A stretch of DNA of 64,000 nucleotides from Hyphomicrobium sp. NDB2Meth4 (GCF_900117445.1 NZ_FPEJ01000006.1:110379-174378); one strand, 5' to 3'; counted from the first letter of the stretch, positions 20,401 to 27,145 are shown. Program-made: numbers and translations. Notes: generated from the letters alone by a model not told the origin.

Positions 20401-23400
20401 GACTTGCAATCGTCGCACCGGCCGGAAAGACGTGCCCGTTTGCGACGCTGGTGATCGTGACGGAGGCCGGCATCGGCAAAACGCCTCCGGCAGGAACTGT
20501 GAAGCCAGAGGCCAACACCAAGCCGAGGGGTGCGGCCGTGCCCGCCGGGAGGGTTTCTCCCGGGAAAAGGGATGTGCCCGAAATCGACACCACGCCGCCG
20601 GTTTCCAGATTCAGCTTGCCGCCCTTGCCAAACCCGTAAGAGGCTAGTGTTCCATTGAGCGTCAGATCGCCGTGGTTGCTGCTGGTCGAGCTGCCATCGT
20701 CGCTTTGCTGCGTTTGGCTAGCGACGAGGGTTATATCGCCGCCGTTTCCTCCGTTGAACTTGCCGTTGAAAGACAAGAAGCTGCCGGCGCTGGCATTGAT
20801 CGATGAGCCCTCGCCGAGCGACACATCACCATATGAGCGCAGTGTCACCGCACCGCCATTGATATAGGCAAGGCGTGAAAGGGCACTTGCCGGATCGGCA
20901 ATCTGATTGGTCGGCAATCCGCGTGCATCCAGTGTGACGCCGTTGGCGACGGTGACGCTCGTGTTGCGGACGAGGCTTTCGTTCGTCGTCTGGCCGAGTT
21001 CGATTGAACCGCCGCGGGCGGTTATATCTCCATTGATGGCGACCGTGCTTCCGTATAGTGCGATGCCACCTCCATTGGCCATGGTCAGCGGCGCATCGAC
21101 CGTGATGGTACCGGTGACCGCCGCCCACAGCCCCCCAAGGCCAGCGCTATCGAGTCCGCCAGCGTCGAGCCAAATGCCATCAGCGACCGCGGGCTTCGTA
21201 GACGAAATCAACAGCGACGTGTTCACCGGCCTGGTTACAAAGGCCGTGCCGTCGACTAGGTAGGTCTGGATGTTCATAGTGCCGGCCAGCGACACGGTCG
21301 ATTGGCTCGCCTTGTACCCGTCAGTAATGCCGCTAGGCCGGGCCGAGGTCTGTCCTGCGCCCTGCACAACGTCGGCGAGGATGTCGGCTTCGAACACCGC
21401 GGTCGGCGTCGACAGGTTGAGGCGGCCCGCATCGCGCCCGACGGTGTAGCCGTCCTCCCACCGCGTCGACACGCGGCCCTTGCCAAGCGGGTTGGTCCAC
21501 ACTTCGGTGATGCCCCAGCGGTCGTTGGAACGGATGTAGCCTTCGCCAAGCCCGTAGAACGTCATGTCGGCGCGCGCGTCGTTGACGTTGTAGAGCTTGC
21601 CGTCGCGGCCGAGGAAGTTCGTCGTCTGGATGTAGCCCCCCGCGTAAGAGACCGAGCCGCCGGAGATATCGAAGATCGCACCCTTCTGCGCGATCACCTC
21701 GCTGGCCGACAGCGTGATGGTGCCGCCGACACTCGACCACTCGCCGATCCCATGCGCCGTGTTGGCGAGATAGCCGCCCACCTCGAGCAGGCCGCCCGGC
21801 GTATAATAGCGATCGCTGTCATAGCCGCCCGTCCCCGCCGGAACGTAGGTCAGGTTGCGGACATCGACCCACACGTCGGCGTTCTTCAGATAATCGTTGT
21901 CGCGGTTCTGTGGGCTGTCGCGCAGCTCGTTGCCCTGGATGTTGACCAGGATGTTGTTGTTCGCCATGGCGAGCTGCACGTCGCGAACACCCGACACATC
22001 GAGCACCGAGCCTTCGGCATTGAAGATGCGGCCCTTGGCCGAGACCGCGATCTGTCCACCTTGCGCGCTCGATATCGAGTTACCCTCGAACGTCACGTTG
22101 CCGCCGGTGACGATCTCGATGCGCGATTGATCGAGCCGGTCGGCCAGAAGCGACAGATTGTCGAACGCCCCCGCCGCGGCGCTGCCGCGCAACACGTTGG
22201 CGTCATCGGATGCCTTGATCAGCGCATCGCGCTGGCTATTGAGCGCCGTAGCCCCACTCGCAAGATCGGGAATGACCGAGGTGACGCTGCCGGACCCAAG
22301 CACGATCGAGCCCGTCGTATCGCGCACCGAGTTCAGCAGATGGATGGTGCCGCGCGTGTTGACCGAGGTCGACGCAATCAGCACGCCGTCCTGGCGGATC
22401 GCGTGAGCGGCGAGCGTGATGTCGCCCTCGGAGGCGTAGATTTCGCCGCTGTTGCTCACCGTTCCAAGGCCGCCCGGCGTGAACGTCGTGCCGTTCCACG
22501 TTCCGACCGACACCTCCGAGCCGCGCGTCGTCGACGACTGGTTGGCGTCGGTGCCGTAGCCGCGGCGGAGGACGAAGTCATCGCCCGCCGCCAGCAGGGC
22601 CTGCCCCAATGGCGTGTTGATCGAGCCCCAGTTCTCAACTTCGCTGCCGAGCAGCATCACCGTGCCGCCGCCAGAGGTGACCGACTTCGGGTCATGCGTG
22701 CCAATCTGAGCCCCGCGCTCGACAAGCACCTTGCCGTTGCCGGCGCCCATGAAGCTCGGCGTGTAGACGGTGCCCGTCAGCGGCGCGTAGATGCCGGCAT
22801 TGAGGAACTGCTCGTTGGCAATGTTGGCCGTCGACGCGATGAGGCTGCCGACGTTCACCTGCGAGGCACCACCGAAGACGATGCCGTTCTGATTGATGAC
22901 GTAGACAGACCCGTCGGCCTTGATAGTGCCGAGGATCTGGCTCGGCGCGGTCCCGCCCGTCACCCGGTTGAGCGCAACCCAGTCGCGATTGCCCTGCTGA
23001 TCGAAGGTCAGGTCGGTCTTGCCGCCGACATTGAACGTATCCCAGGTGAGGATCGCCTTACCTTGCGTCTGCTCGATGCCGACCTTGGTGCGATCGCCAT
23101 CGCTGAACTGCGTCGGCAGGTTGGCGCCCTGCCACAGCTCGGTGTTGATGACGCCGCCATTGCCGACGACGCCGTTGCCGATCACCAGCCCGCCGGCACC
23201 GAGCCCGTTGACCGCATTGGGCATCGCACTGAGCGCAGCCTTCGCCGCATCGCGCGCAGCCTGCTGGGAGGCCTGCTGAGCCTGGATGGCCAGCGTCGCG
23301 CGCTTCAAGGCGTTCCCCGCATCGCGTGCCGCATTCGTCGCAGCGTCCTGCGCCGCCTGCTGCGCCGCTATCGCCGCAGCAGATGGCGTAACCTGCTGAC

Positions 23401-23539
23401 CACCTAAAGGCTTGGCGTCAGCCGGCATACCAGAGAGAAGAAGTGCCCAAATGACAGCGTGGCAGATTCCCCAATGCCGCAGTTGCCCCCCACATCCGGA
23501 CGCTGCTTTCAAGCGGTGATCGGGAATGACAGCATTCAT
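11432..23539 (-). CDS. giant filamentous-haemagglutinin-type exoprotein (TpsA1)
   Basis: 4035 residues, about 400 kDa. The N-terminus has a signal peptide with hydrophobic core HAVIWALLLSGM cut near ADA-KPLGG, then an Ala/Gln-rich helical segment (residues 50-110). The two-partner-secretion domain follows (about 115-380, with LPTQFSDGDR, WDTFNVGG and YVINQNGIVFGG near 216). The centre is a beta-helix rich in GGxITL, SGTL and ASGTSG turns. The last 400 residues (ILMQAGVGTAGPNYAG ... GGDEED) form a conserved end like DUF3739. GAGGG lies 6 bases before the ATG. It is presumably secreted by the single TpsB of this locus and displayed as an adhesin; partner and role are inferred. Residues about 985-1150 carry PAGTxL-type repeats missing from TpsA2. 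Cassette A (FecR/sigma/STN) lies directly upstream. Confidence 0.9.
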   Translation of the reverse strand: MNAVIPDHRLKAASGCGGQLRHWGICHAVIWALLLSGMPADAKPLGGQQVTPSAAAIAAQQAAQDAATNAARDAGNALKRATLAIQAQQASQQAARDAAKAALSAMPNAVNGLGAGGLVIGNGVVGNGGVINTELWQGANLPTQFSDGDRTKVGIEQTQGKAILTWDTFNVGGKTDLTFDQQGNRDWVALNRVTGGTAPSQILGTIKADGSVYVINQNGIVFGGASQVNVGSLIASTANIANEQFLNAGIYAPLTGTVYTPSFMGAGNGKVLVERGAQIGTHDPKSVTSGGGTVMLLGSEVENWGSINTPLGQALLAAGDDFVLRRGYGTDANQSSTTRGSEVSVGTWNGTTFTPGGLGTVSNSGEIYASEGDITLAAHAIRQDGVLIASTSVNTRGTIHLLNSVRDTTGSIVLGSGSVTSVIPDLASGATALNSQRDALIKASDDANVLRGSAAAGAFDNLSLLADRLDQSRIEIVTGGNVTFEGNSISSAQGGQIAVSAKGRIFNAEGSVLDVSGVRDVQLAMANNNILVNIQGNELRDSPQNRDNDYLKNADVWVDVRNLTYVPAGTGGYDSDRYYTPGGLLEVGGYLANTAHGIGEWSSVGGTITLSASEVIAQKGAIFDISGGSVSYAGGYIQTTNFLGRDGKLYNVNDARADMTFYGLGEGYIRSNDRWGITEVWTNPLGKGRVSTRWEDGYTVGRDAGRLNLSTPTAVFEADILADVVQGAGQTSARPSGITDGYKASQSTVSLAGTMNIQTYLVDGTAFVTRPVNTSLLISSTKPAVADGIWLDAGGLDSAGLGGLWAAVTGTITVDAPLTMANGGGIALYGSTVAINGDITARGGSIELGQTTNESLVRNTSVTVANGVTLDARGLPTNQIADPASALSRLAYINGGAVTLRSYGDVSLGEGSSINASAGSFLSFNGKFNGGNGGDITLVASQTQQSDDGSSTSSNHGDLTLNGTLASYGFGKGGKLNLETGGVVSISGTSLFPGETLPAGTAAPLGLVLASGFTVPAGGVLPMPASVTITSVANGHVFPAGATIASQRVTLSSDWVLPTGIFFVWTSTNSRYFQGDTVPAGTVLTQFVGSLPDGYRIPDNTFQGGLAINPVTVSYAAGTIAPDDIAYAAGVAVPKGTVLPTDVAIQRVTTLSPSLFQSGFSNYSVNGQSGLNVADGVAIDAVMPVLQYAGSAPGSLAGTNNANTAPVWTPPVYQEDAVNGRLIQRAGVGLALLSGVGADGTGYSSRPGYLMVGSGASITVDPGQSVRLASSGQVTVDGTVTAPGGSIAIANTYGQGNFTDPGTMSIWIGDHAVLNAAAQPYIATDIRGRFYGVVPDGGSINIGSTGGLLRAFDTTGQLTTMDIEASSHAYVVIRPGAVLDASGTSGTLDLFGDDGAVRSVVAASDGGTIALRSYSGIYAEGTMSAFAGGPGASGGSLTVNLEHPYQYGTEQNPIPAALLVDRVLSLTQTPANGLAANAQPGSNDLTLGQSHIAISSIAAGGFDTLSLMGRDTMAFDGNVSLSLGRSLSLNSRLYIDPAGGNVSLFAPYVDLAGTANQLYRSAAAAATGTLAISADLMELSGTINPAFTSTTLSSSSDLRFVSNTNLYAPHDLTLSAARIYPTSGVTAVIRSGYGQSTSNSYSLTDTAAVLTFTRPHGTTSVSTPYSAYGGLDISAPTINQGGALFAPFGSIKLFATTKTVNVNSVETKDAVVTLKAGSITSISGAGLVMPYGGTTDGVNWTVDGAAPAWINLITGEYMNADGTLKANETGTGVSLQATSIVSEAGALVDLSGGGTLTGAGFVAGRGGSVDTLLNPLNKGGTVYAILPGVVTAPVAGGYNTAWTGATPGAGQQITIPSGVPGLPAGTHTLLPANYALLPGAYRIELGGASTTALSGAIALPGGSYALSGYQSVANTVIRDALPTSVTITPGGTVRTLAQYNETSFDSFAIARAQTFQNMRPRLETDAKNLRFSFGSFNTTMPALVWDGTADLTPGEGGYGGSLSVTTSIVSQGNGQIQYQDLILAADGSSAARSAAQTVLLASDLDAIGAPNLFIGAPSLNALTNVIIVGSTTGRTQMESGAVLRAGQVLTSEAFRLDDGARIDTRSFADTKLLDASTGYYLSVGLGVSNGDLLLDTSYGGKAISIGDGAAIYSRGTIALNGGVSFDGTPLLGTKTLSLTAPSINLGSAGDLAAARTAGVLPDGLNLTKDLFTALLAGDPAHDVAGARNLQLASTNSLNVYGGAYLDLSALDSLTLTTPAIYGAGASTDNAVLKVNELIWNVTQRVVSTNGDGSLNYGSALPGAIIANGPGAGQGKFEIDARTITFGHPPMLAGGSTATFDRLMLGFSNVTLAASERVTSFDNNSLSVWRSGTVTPSFAPKTFTGEVAELRIVTPLLTGEAGSVLSVYAGGMLRVRAPGGASAVDTSAIEALGATINLNSVYSGVQLDTAVALPSGKLAITAQDGIDIYDRTRIDLSGRAVQFNDVTKYSWGGDLDVESEYGSISFFGTPHIDVSAVNNAAGSISLTATDSFYGGSVAFYKDDRGGGPMNSLDGLFAGISTGGYDSGSFTVNTYGFSNSDFALVNQALNRGGFFGSRSFSFRAADLIIGDELKAHDISVSANVGNLTVNGRIDASGARPGSIRLAAGNNLTVASTAILDVHGSELQVDSYGQPIEAKNRGTIELTSVGGTLTLASGATLDLSTPTGAYGQLVLNASRNGGTSGDVRVSAGGPLNIRGASSIALNAVLNYGLFAPGTVITQEMLDSYDVASQAFIRAAYNNNVAAGQLTASLQGKLAGLTAYGSAFHLRPGVEIASGGDLSTSGDIDLSKYRYGPGANRDTNSSNYGAGEPMALVVRAGGNLTIGGSISDGFKGRPAAQGNPPVYRYSTTLNVAAFDTFDCTVGECGASGTVYFLPQDLYLTADWTVPNDAFYRGLASAVGPISSTSGTQYLPGQTIPAGTRLSASSTFLEKAAALPSLALTATLVQPGTTLPALTATSPLAPMLAPGSLAASIRLVAGADISAASSRVLRPYGQLEGAGSLSMLNPLGGTTPSVVRTGTGSLDLLAGGNITMNSLYGVYTAGTDTGTTGLAAGSYMPDHGGDLTVIAQGDVTGYSYDDGQKNIQSWSPDNWLLRSVDDAGLASWSIAFGRNIRVNSTTTFTGGFAGIGTLGGGNVTLVAGGNVGAMTRTVTGSGLPQIYGALQVAVGGSGKVTSVTTDGSILTGGTLIQAGGGDLTVKVGGTLNGGNNAINGSSAARGSLSIFSNLRGDTQIAASSIGSMAPIYGRKETGDPRGLDPTRASIVSPWGGIGLVPGDGTMTVRTAGDLVIGNYGDAGQIGQTQQTTYLSLWQPETTSVSLFAAGGDLVPVTGGGLGYNVWSSISSTMAVAPARFSAVAMEGSLFLGSGDIATLELAPSANGALELLAGGAIYGASLAVGNSINVGSLRIDVSGASAGVNDVPNPFRPVSGVSSFFSYKNFATFRPDGIEANPNTSQQAIDRIYAMDGDILNVAFGEVNSNAYYSNAYHTIYFGNRAVRVTATGDIVNFGAGTSANPGLILNNDSTDVSMIKAGGNIFYANVNIAGPGSLEVIAGGNIYQGDKGSIVSIGALAAGDTRPGASILMQAGVGTAGPNYAGLLPYLDPANLAVVGTPLAEQSDKVAKTYEKELQAWLDERFGFTGADDEERREYFASLASEQQAIFLRQVYFAELKAGGREYNNPDSSRYGSYLRGRAVIEALFPEKDANGEPIVYAGDITMFGGSGVRTQFGGDIQMLTPGGRTVIGVEGLEAPASAGIVTQGQGNISMYSKGSILLGLSRIMTTMGGDILAWSAEGDINAGRGSKTTIVYTPPKRVYDNYGNVTLAPNVPSSGAGIASRSTIPGVPGGDIDLIAPLGTIDAGEAGIRAGANVNLVALQIINAANIQAQGNVSGVPQIQAPNIGGLTEATNTAGAAQAATKPQQQGASEQASVIIVEVIGFGGGDEEDESRKRLEKRGDSRGTQVDPSQDPASAFQVLGAGEMTAAEAKELIAARRGGANR
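11595..12770 (-). repeat. 3'-end homology block shared by tpsA1 and tpsA2 (copy 1)
   Basis: About 1.18 kb coding for the C-terminal end of TpsA1 aligns without gaps at a constant offset of 28889 bases with 40484-41659. I estimate by eye roughly nine in ten bases identical, with differences scattered. The homology stops at VIIVEVIGFGGGDEED near the C-terminus, beyond which the tails differ. Confidence 0.85.
21369..23418 (-). repeat. 2.05-kb near-identical 5' block of tpsA1 (copy 1)
   Basis: Matches 50183-52232 at a constant offset of 28814 bases, so without net insertions or deletions. The few differences seen lie in the first 200 bases of the low-coordinate end (for example LGKGRV against LSKGRV). 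The upper boundary is sharp, just at the signal peptidase site (AKPLGG); the two signal peptides differ completely. The block encodes the helical segment, the TPS domain and the first part of the beta-helix. Confidence 0.93.
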
Positions 23540-23571
23540 GGAGGGCCCTCACGCAGCTTGAAGAATTGAGA

Positions 23572-23586
23572 CACAGCCGCCGGCTG
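23572..23586. promoter_or_regulatory. palindrome in the tpsA1 leader
   Basis: ACAGCCG-C-CGGCTGT, a perfect 7-bp inverted repeat with a single central base, 33 bp upstream of the tpsA1 start codon and between it and the terminator-like hairpin. It could be an operator or a leader stem. The upstream regions of tpsB and tpsA2 do not show the same word. Confidence 0.35.
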
Positions 23587-23634
23587 TCGATGCCAGCGTC
23601 TGCTGCGTAGATCCTTCCCAGGCATCGAAGCCGC

Positions 23635-23656
23635 AAAAAAAGTCCCCAGGGCTTTT
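23635..23656 (-). terminator. Rho-independent-like terminator after the fecR gene of cassette A
   Basis: On the minus strand AAAAGCCC-TG-GGG(A)CTTTT is followed directly by further T residues (seven T in all). It lies about 50 bp after the FecR stop and 95 bp before tpsA1. It suggests that the regulatory cassette ends here and tpsA1 starts from its own promoter. Confidence 0.55.
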
Positions 23657-23706
23657 CACATGCAGAGCAAAGTGTTGCGGATCGGCGACTATGCGACAGC
23701 CCTCAC

Positions 23707-24690
23707 TCAACTCAAAAGAATGATGCCTCCTGGCAGCTCTACGGCGTGCGCGCCAAAGACCAGCTTAATCTGCTCGACGACCCCGTCGATGCTGGATATC
23801 GGAAATTGCGCGTTGAAGAGGCGGCGCCCCAATTCCGCATTGGCGAGGATGATCGGCCCGGTCCGGTACCGATTGATCTCAGCAATCGCGTCCGTCAGCG
23901 GAGCTTCCTCGAACGTGAGAATGCCGCTTCTCCAGGACGTCACGGCAGCAGCGTCGACACTAGCACCTGCGCCGAGGCCATTTGCCGAATAGGTAATCTG
24001 ATCGCTCGCTCCAATGAGAGCAGATCGGCCGCCGCATGCAACCATCACCTTGCCCTCGATGCATGTTGTACGAACGATCTCACCGTCGTAACGGACGTTG
24101 AAAATTGCACTATTAGAGCGAATTTCGCCGGCACCAGCTTTTACCCGGACAGCCCGTCCGCTCACTCGCGCCGATATTGAGGCCTCACCAGCGATCAACC
24201 TGAACCCCTCCGCTCCGCCTTCAGACGGCAACAACGATATGCTGGTGCGCGTGTTGAGCTCGACCGAAGGTCCGCCTGACAGCGCAATGCTGCGCCGTTC
24301 CCCAGGTGCCGTGCGATAGTCGGCGGCAAGCTCAGATACCGACGGCCATAGACCCAGTGGCGGACGGACTGAAAGATAGCCTGCCACGGTGGCGGCGATC
24401 GCTCCCGAAATGAATCCCCGCCGCCCCATGCTGCCTTGTCGCGCCGGGCCCCTCGCGGCAAGAAGCAACTGGTTGGCTGGCCCCGTTCCCTCCCAAATGC
24501 GGCAGACGTTGTCGAAAGCCTCGATATGAGCGCTGCTGCGAGCGGCCCACGACCGAAATGCTTCGAGATCGCCACCTGTCGCCGTTCCGCTGACGAAGCG
24601 CAGCAACCAATCGTGTGCCTCACGGTCTACAGCCGAGAGCAATACAGCGGTACTTTGAATGGTCGCGCCACGTGGGGATCGTGCGGTCAT
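23707..24690 (-). CDS. FecR-type anti-sigma factor, cassette A
   Basis: 327 residues. N-terminal cytoplasmic sigma-binding domain (DUF4880-like: EAHDWLLRFVSGTATGGDLEAF, then IEAFDNVCRIW). A single membrane segment follows at about 87-108, preceded by a twin Arg (MGRRGFISGAIAATVAGYLS). The periplasmic FecR domain begins with the conserved YRTAPGERRSIAL type segment. The C-terminal DUF4974-like/STN-fold part (DAIAEINRYRTGPIILANAEL ... FGAHAVELPGGIILLS) closes the protein. FecR proteins hold an ECF sigma factor and release or activate it on a periplasmic signal. The ATG overlaps the sigma stop by 4 bases. It stands before tpsA1, its likely target. Confidence 0.9.
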   Translation of the reverse strand: MTARSPRGATIQSTAVLLSAVDREAHDWLLRFVSGTATGGDLEAFRSWAARSSAHIEAFDNVCRIWEGTGPANQLLLAARGPARQGSMGRRGFISGAIAATVAGYLSVRPPLGLWPSVSELAADYRTAPGERRSIALSGGPSVELNTRTSISLLPSEGGAEGFRLIAGEASISARVSGRAVRVKAGAGEIRSNSAIFNVRYDGEIVRTTCIEGKVMVACGGRSALIGASDQITYSANGLGAGASVDAAAVTSWRSGILTFEEAPLTDAIAEINRYRTGPIILANAELGRRLFNAQFPISSIDGVVEQIKLVFGAHAVELPGGIILLS

Positions 24691-25244
24691 CTCGGCTCCC
24701 CGTCCTCGCGTGCCGCGGCCCGCACATTCGACCTAGTGTCGAGCCGCTGAAGTCGCAGCGCGCAGTGCGCGAGGGCATCCCTCAGTTCAAGTTCGGCAAG
24801 TCGGAGCGAAATGCCCAGCCGACTGGCTATCGAGCGCATCGTTTCGCCGTGCACACGAGAAGCCAGAAGGACTTCACGACGTCGAGGACTGAGTTCTGAC
24901 AGTGCACGCGCGAGCGCCTGGATGTCTGATCGCGCTAAGACCGCGCGCTCGGGATCGGGATCTTCGTCGACCAATCCAATGGCGTGTTTGGCGTCGCTGA
25001 GCGTGACGAGACGGTTGTCAGATGCACGCTGCTTAGCGGCGAGATTCGCGGCCATCTGCAGCAAGTAGTTTCGAGGACTGTGTACATGCCCCGAAGGTTC
25101 AGCGCGCTCGATCTGCAACCATGTTTCGTGCAATGCGTCAGCGGCCAACTCCGCCGAACCGAGGCGGCGGGTCAGCCGGGAGCGCAACTCATCATACCCA
25201 AGTACGAAGAAGCGGCGCAAGACGTCGCGGGCTGCACTGCTCAT
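24687..25244 (-). CDS. ECF RNA polymerase sigma factor (FecI-like), cassette A
   Basis: 185 residues with sigma region 2 (FFVLGYDELRSRLTRRLGS ... ADALHETWLQIE, PRNYLLQMAANLAAKQRA) and region 4 (ALSELSPRRREVLLASRVHGETMRSIASRLGIS). It has the length and layout of FecI-type iron-starvation-like sigma factors, which pair with FecR. It overlaps fecR by ATGA and follows the STN gene by 18 bp, giving the order STN-sigma-FecR in one transcript. It should direct RNA polymerase to promoters of the secretion locus; target promoters could not be recognised by eye. Confidence 0.9.
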   Translation of the reverse strand: MSSAARDVLRRFFVLGYDELRSRLTRRLGSAELAADALHETWLQIERAEPSGHVHSPRNYLLQMAANLAAKQRASDNRLVTLSDAKHAIGLVDEDPDPERAVLARSDIQALARALSELSPRRREVLLASRVHGETMRSIASRLGISLRLAELELRDALAHCALRLQRLDTRSNVRAAAREDGEPR

Positions 25245-25262
25245 GGCTCTTCCGCTGTCATA

Positions 25263-26009
25263 TCAGCGCGCCGCAGTCATAGTCGTATTGGCACAACCAC
25301 TGGGCTCGCGCCCCGTCCTGGCGAGAATTGCCATTGTGATAGGCTGGGGTAGTCCCTCGGGTGGGACCGCTCCGATCTGCAGACCGCGCAGCGCACGTGC
25401 AAATGCGTCTTCGCCAGAAGTATTTGGCGGCGCATCCAGCAGCCGGATCCTGCTGATTTCTCCGGATCGCGAGACCCAAAACTGAATGACGAAGTCGCCG
25501 CTTGTCGGCCGCGTCTCCGCCTGCGCACACAACGCCTCCGACACACGCGTCTGGACGAAAGCGAAGTAGGTTTGCGCAGACGAGCCGGCCACAACAATGG
25601 GGCGTCTGGCTGTAATCGTCAGACTTCTCGGACCGCTCCGGCGTGCCACCAGACCAGTTCCGCTCAGCAACGAACCGAGCGCATCATCCGGCTCAAACGT
25701 ACCTATGACAGCGGTAGACTCTCGGCCGATGGCCAGCGCTCCATCGTAGTAGAGTTCGAGGCCGGAGGTGAGGCTATAGGCCGTGAGCGCCGAAGCGAGC
25801 GGCTGGGCCAAAATATGAAAGTTGACAGCTTGAGCGACAGAGCCGGCAAATGCTCCAGTCACGAGCGCCGATAGTGAAACCGAAACCGCAATAACGGAGC
25901 CGATGAAAGTTGACGCCAGACGAGCGAAAAACGCCGAAAATGGCACCACCACAGCCCTCGCGCTCGCCACCCCGCGAAGCAGACTAAGCTTGCTTCTTTG
26001 CAGTTCCAT
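25263..26009 (-). CDS. secreted STN-domain protein with TonB-C-like end, cassette A
   Basis: 248 residues. After a hydrophobic segment (about 33-58, cleaved near AGSVAQA) comes an STN domain (VNFHILAQPLASALTAYSLT, LELYYDGALAIGRESTAV, LGSLLSGTGLVARRSG, SLTITARR; about 62-130). The C-terminal part (FVIQFWVSRSGEISRIRLLD ... ALRGLQIGAVPPEGLPQPI) is like a TonB C-terminal domain. STN domains normally form the signalling tip of FecA-type TonB-dependent transducers and contact FecR. Here the domain has no receptor barrel attached. It is the first gene of the STN-sigma-FecR unit and probably supplies the signal to FecR of cassette A. Confidence 0.8.
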   Translation of the reverse strand: MELQRSKLSLLRGVASARAVVVPFSAFFARLASTFIGSVIAVSVSLSALVTGAFAGSVAQAVNFHILAQPLASALTAYSLTSGLELYYDGALAIGRESTAVIGTFEPDDALGSLLSGTGLVARRSGPRSLTITARRPIVVAGSSAQTYFAFVQTRVSEALCAQAETRPTSGDFVIQFWVSRSGEISRIRLLDAPPNTSGEDAFARALRGLQIGAVPPEGLPQPITMAILARTGREPSGCANTTMTAAR

Positions 26010-26142
26010 GTCGCACTAAGACGCTAAGCTCCAATCTGGTCGACTGCGCTTCGACAGCCGGAGGGAACCCTCATGTTTCCGCTTCAAAAACCCGCCCCCT
26101 GAGGCCATAAGATGCGCGTCTTGCCCCTCTTCGCCGTGGATC

Positions 26143-26170
26143 GCTTACTAGAGTTAGATGTCAAGTAAGC
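26143..26170. promoter_or_regulatory. inverted repeat upstream of cassette A
   Basis: GCTTACT (26143-26149) and AGTAAGC (26164-26170) form a perfect 7-bp inverted repeat with a 14-base spacer, about 135 bp upstream of the STN gene. The minus strand carries TTGACA at 26159-26164 inside it, a possible -35 element; no convincing -10 follows. It may be an operator-promoter region of cassette A. Confidence 0.3.
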
Positions 26171-26192
26171 CACCCGCCCACCTAGGACGCCC

Positions 26193-26552
26193 TCACGGTC
26201 CCCGCGGCGTGTTCGAAGGCGGTGTGGGACGGTAAGGCACGACGGACTTTCCGAAGTTTGGGCCGTACTGCTGACGCACAGCAGGAACGTTCACAATTCC
26301 GATGCTGGTATCACGAGAACGGGCATCGAAAGGCGGTAGATTGGGCACAGCCGGAACGCGCGTGCTCATCTCCTTGAGCTTGCTGTTGAGGCAGTCGTAG
26401 GTTTTCGCCGTACCGATCTCCACCTCGACGCAGTTCTCCGCGGGAGCCTCGTTGACGAGAGGCGGCAACTCCACGCTCCCAGTTCCCTGCTGACCGATTG
26501 CCGGAGAGGTCACTGTAAAGAGAACTGTTAGCGAGATAAGCGCGGATCGCAT
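26193..26552 (-). CDS. small secreted protein, function unknown
   Basis: 119 residues with a signal peptide (ALISLTVLFTVTSPAIG-QQ) and a mature part of about 98 residues. It has two Cys (ENCVEVEIGTAKTYDCLNSKL), possibly one disulfide, and a Pro-rich C-terminus (VPYRPTPPSNTPRGP). GGGAG lies 10 bases before the ATG. It follows the TonB-C-like gene by 23 bp and is probably co-transcribed with it. No family recognised; the location suggests a periplasmic accessory of the secretion locus. Confidence 0.65.
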   Translation of the reverse strand: MRSALISLTVLFTVTSPAIGQQGTGSVELPPLVNEAPAENCVEVEIGTAKTYDCLNSKLKEMSTRVPAVPNLPPFDARSRDTSIGIVNVPAVRQQYGPNFGKSVVPYRPTPPSNTPRGP

Positions 26553-26575
26553 ACTTGCACTCCCTTGCCCCGATC

Positions 26576-27013
26576 TTAGTTGGCGGCGGACAGCTTCAAT
26601 CTGAGACGCACAGGCTGCAGCATGCCGGAAGGCGGTGCTCCGGCGCTGACCCTCTGCAGGACGTCACGCAATCCATCGTCCGCTGGCGCCACACCTATGG
26701 ACTTGAAGGCCACACGCTCCACAGTACCGGCCGACCCAATCCAGATGCTCACCACGATGCTGGAGGGAACCTGCTGTGCGTCGTTGGCCCGCGCATTTCT
26801 TAGACCATCATGCAGCCGTTGCGCCGCGGCGCTCTTCGAAGCAATCGCGCTTTCTGCGGCCATGCGCAGCTTGTTGGCAAATTCGATCCATGCCTGCGGG
26901 GCCTGTGTCGGCGAAACAGCCTGTTGAGCGACAGCTCCCGTCGAGCAAACACCATATGTCCCCCCGCACAGAAGCGACGCCACCAGAGCACTCGTCAAAC
27001 GATTGCGTTGCAT
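26576..27013 (-). CDS. secreted protein with TonB-C-like domain
   Basis: 145 residues from the ATG at 27013, chosen because GGAG lies 6 bases upstream; a start at 27040 adds nine residues. It has a signal peptide (LTSALVASLLCGGTYG ... AVAQQ) and a helical segment (EFANKLRMAAESAIASK). The C-terminal domain has the layout of the other TonB-C-like proteins of the locus: SIVVSIWIGSAGTVERVAF, then GAPPSGMLQPVRLRLKL. Unlike a true TonB it has no Pro-rich spacer and the hydrophobic N-terminus looks cleavable, so it may be a soluble periplasmic decoy or adaptor. A terminator separates it from the PPIase gene upstream. Confidence 0.65.
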   Translation of the reverse strand: MQRNRLTSALVASLLCGGTYGVCSTGAVAQQAVSPTQAPQAWIEFANKLRMAAESAIASKSAAAQRLHDGLRNARANDAQQVPSSIVVSIWIGSAGTVERVAFKSIGVAPADDGLRDVLQRVSAGAPPSGMLQPVRLRLKLSAAN

Positions 27014-27052
27014 GACCAGCTCCATCCGACCATGACTCATGCGAAGGCTGAG

Positions 27053-27094
27053 AAAAGTCCAAGCCTGATCCGTATCGATCCAGATCAGGCTTGG
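27053..27094 (-). terminator. strong hairpin ending the tpsB operon
   Basis: A perfect 12-bp stem (27059-27070 with 27083-27094, loop of 12 bases) is followed on the minus strand by ACTTTTCT. It lies 51 bp after the PPIase stop and 40 bp before the next start, the layout of a Rho-independent terminator for the transcript that begins at tpsB or earlier. Confidence 0.75.
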
Positions 27095-27145
27095 CGCGTA
27101 GCCCGCGGAGCGTGGGTCACCGCGGGTAGGAGTAGGAACGGATTG

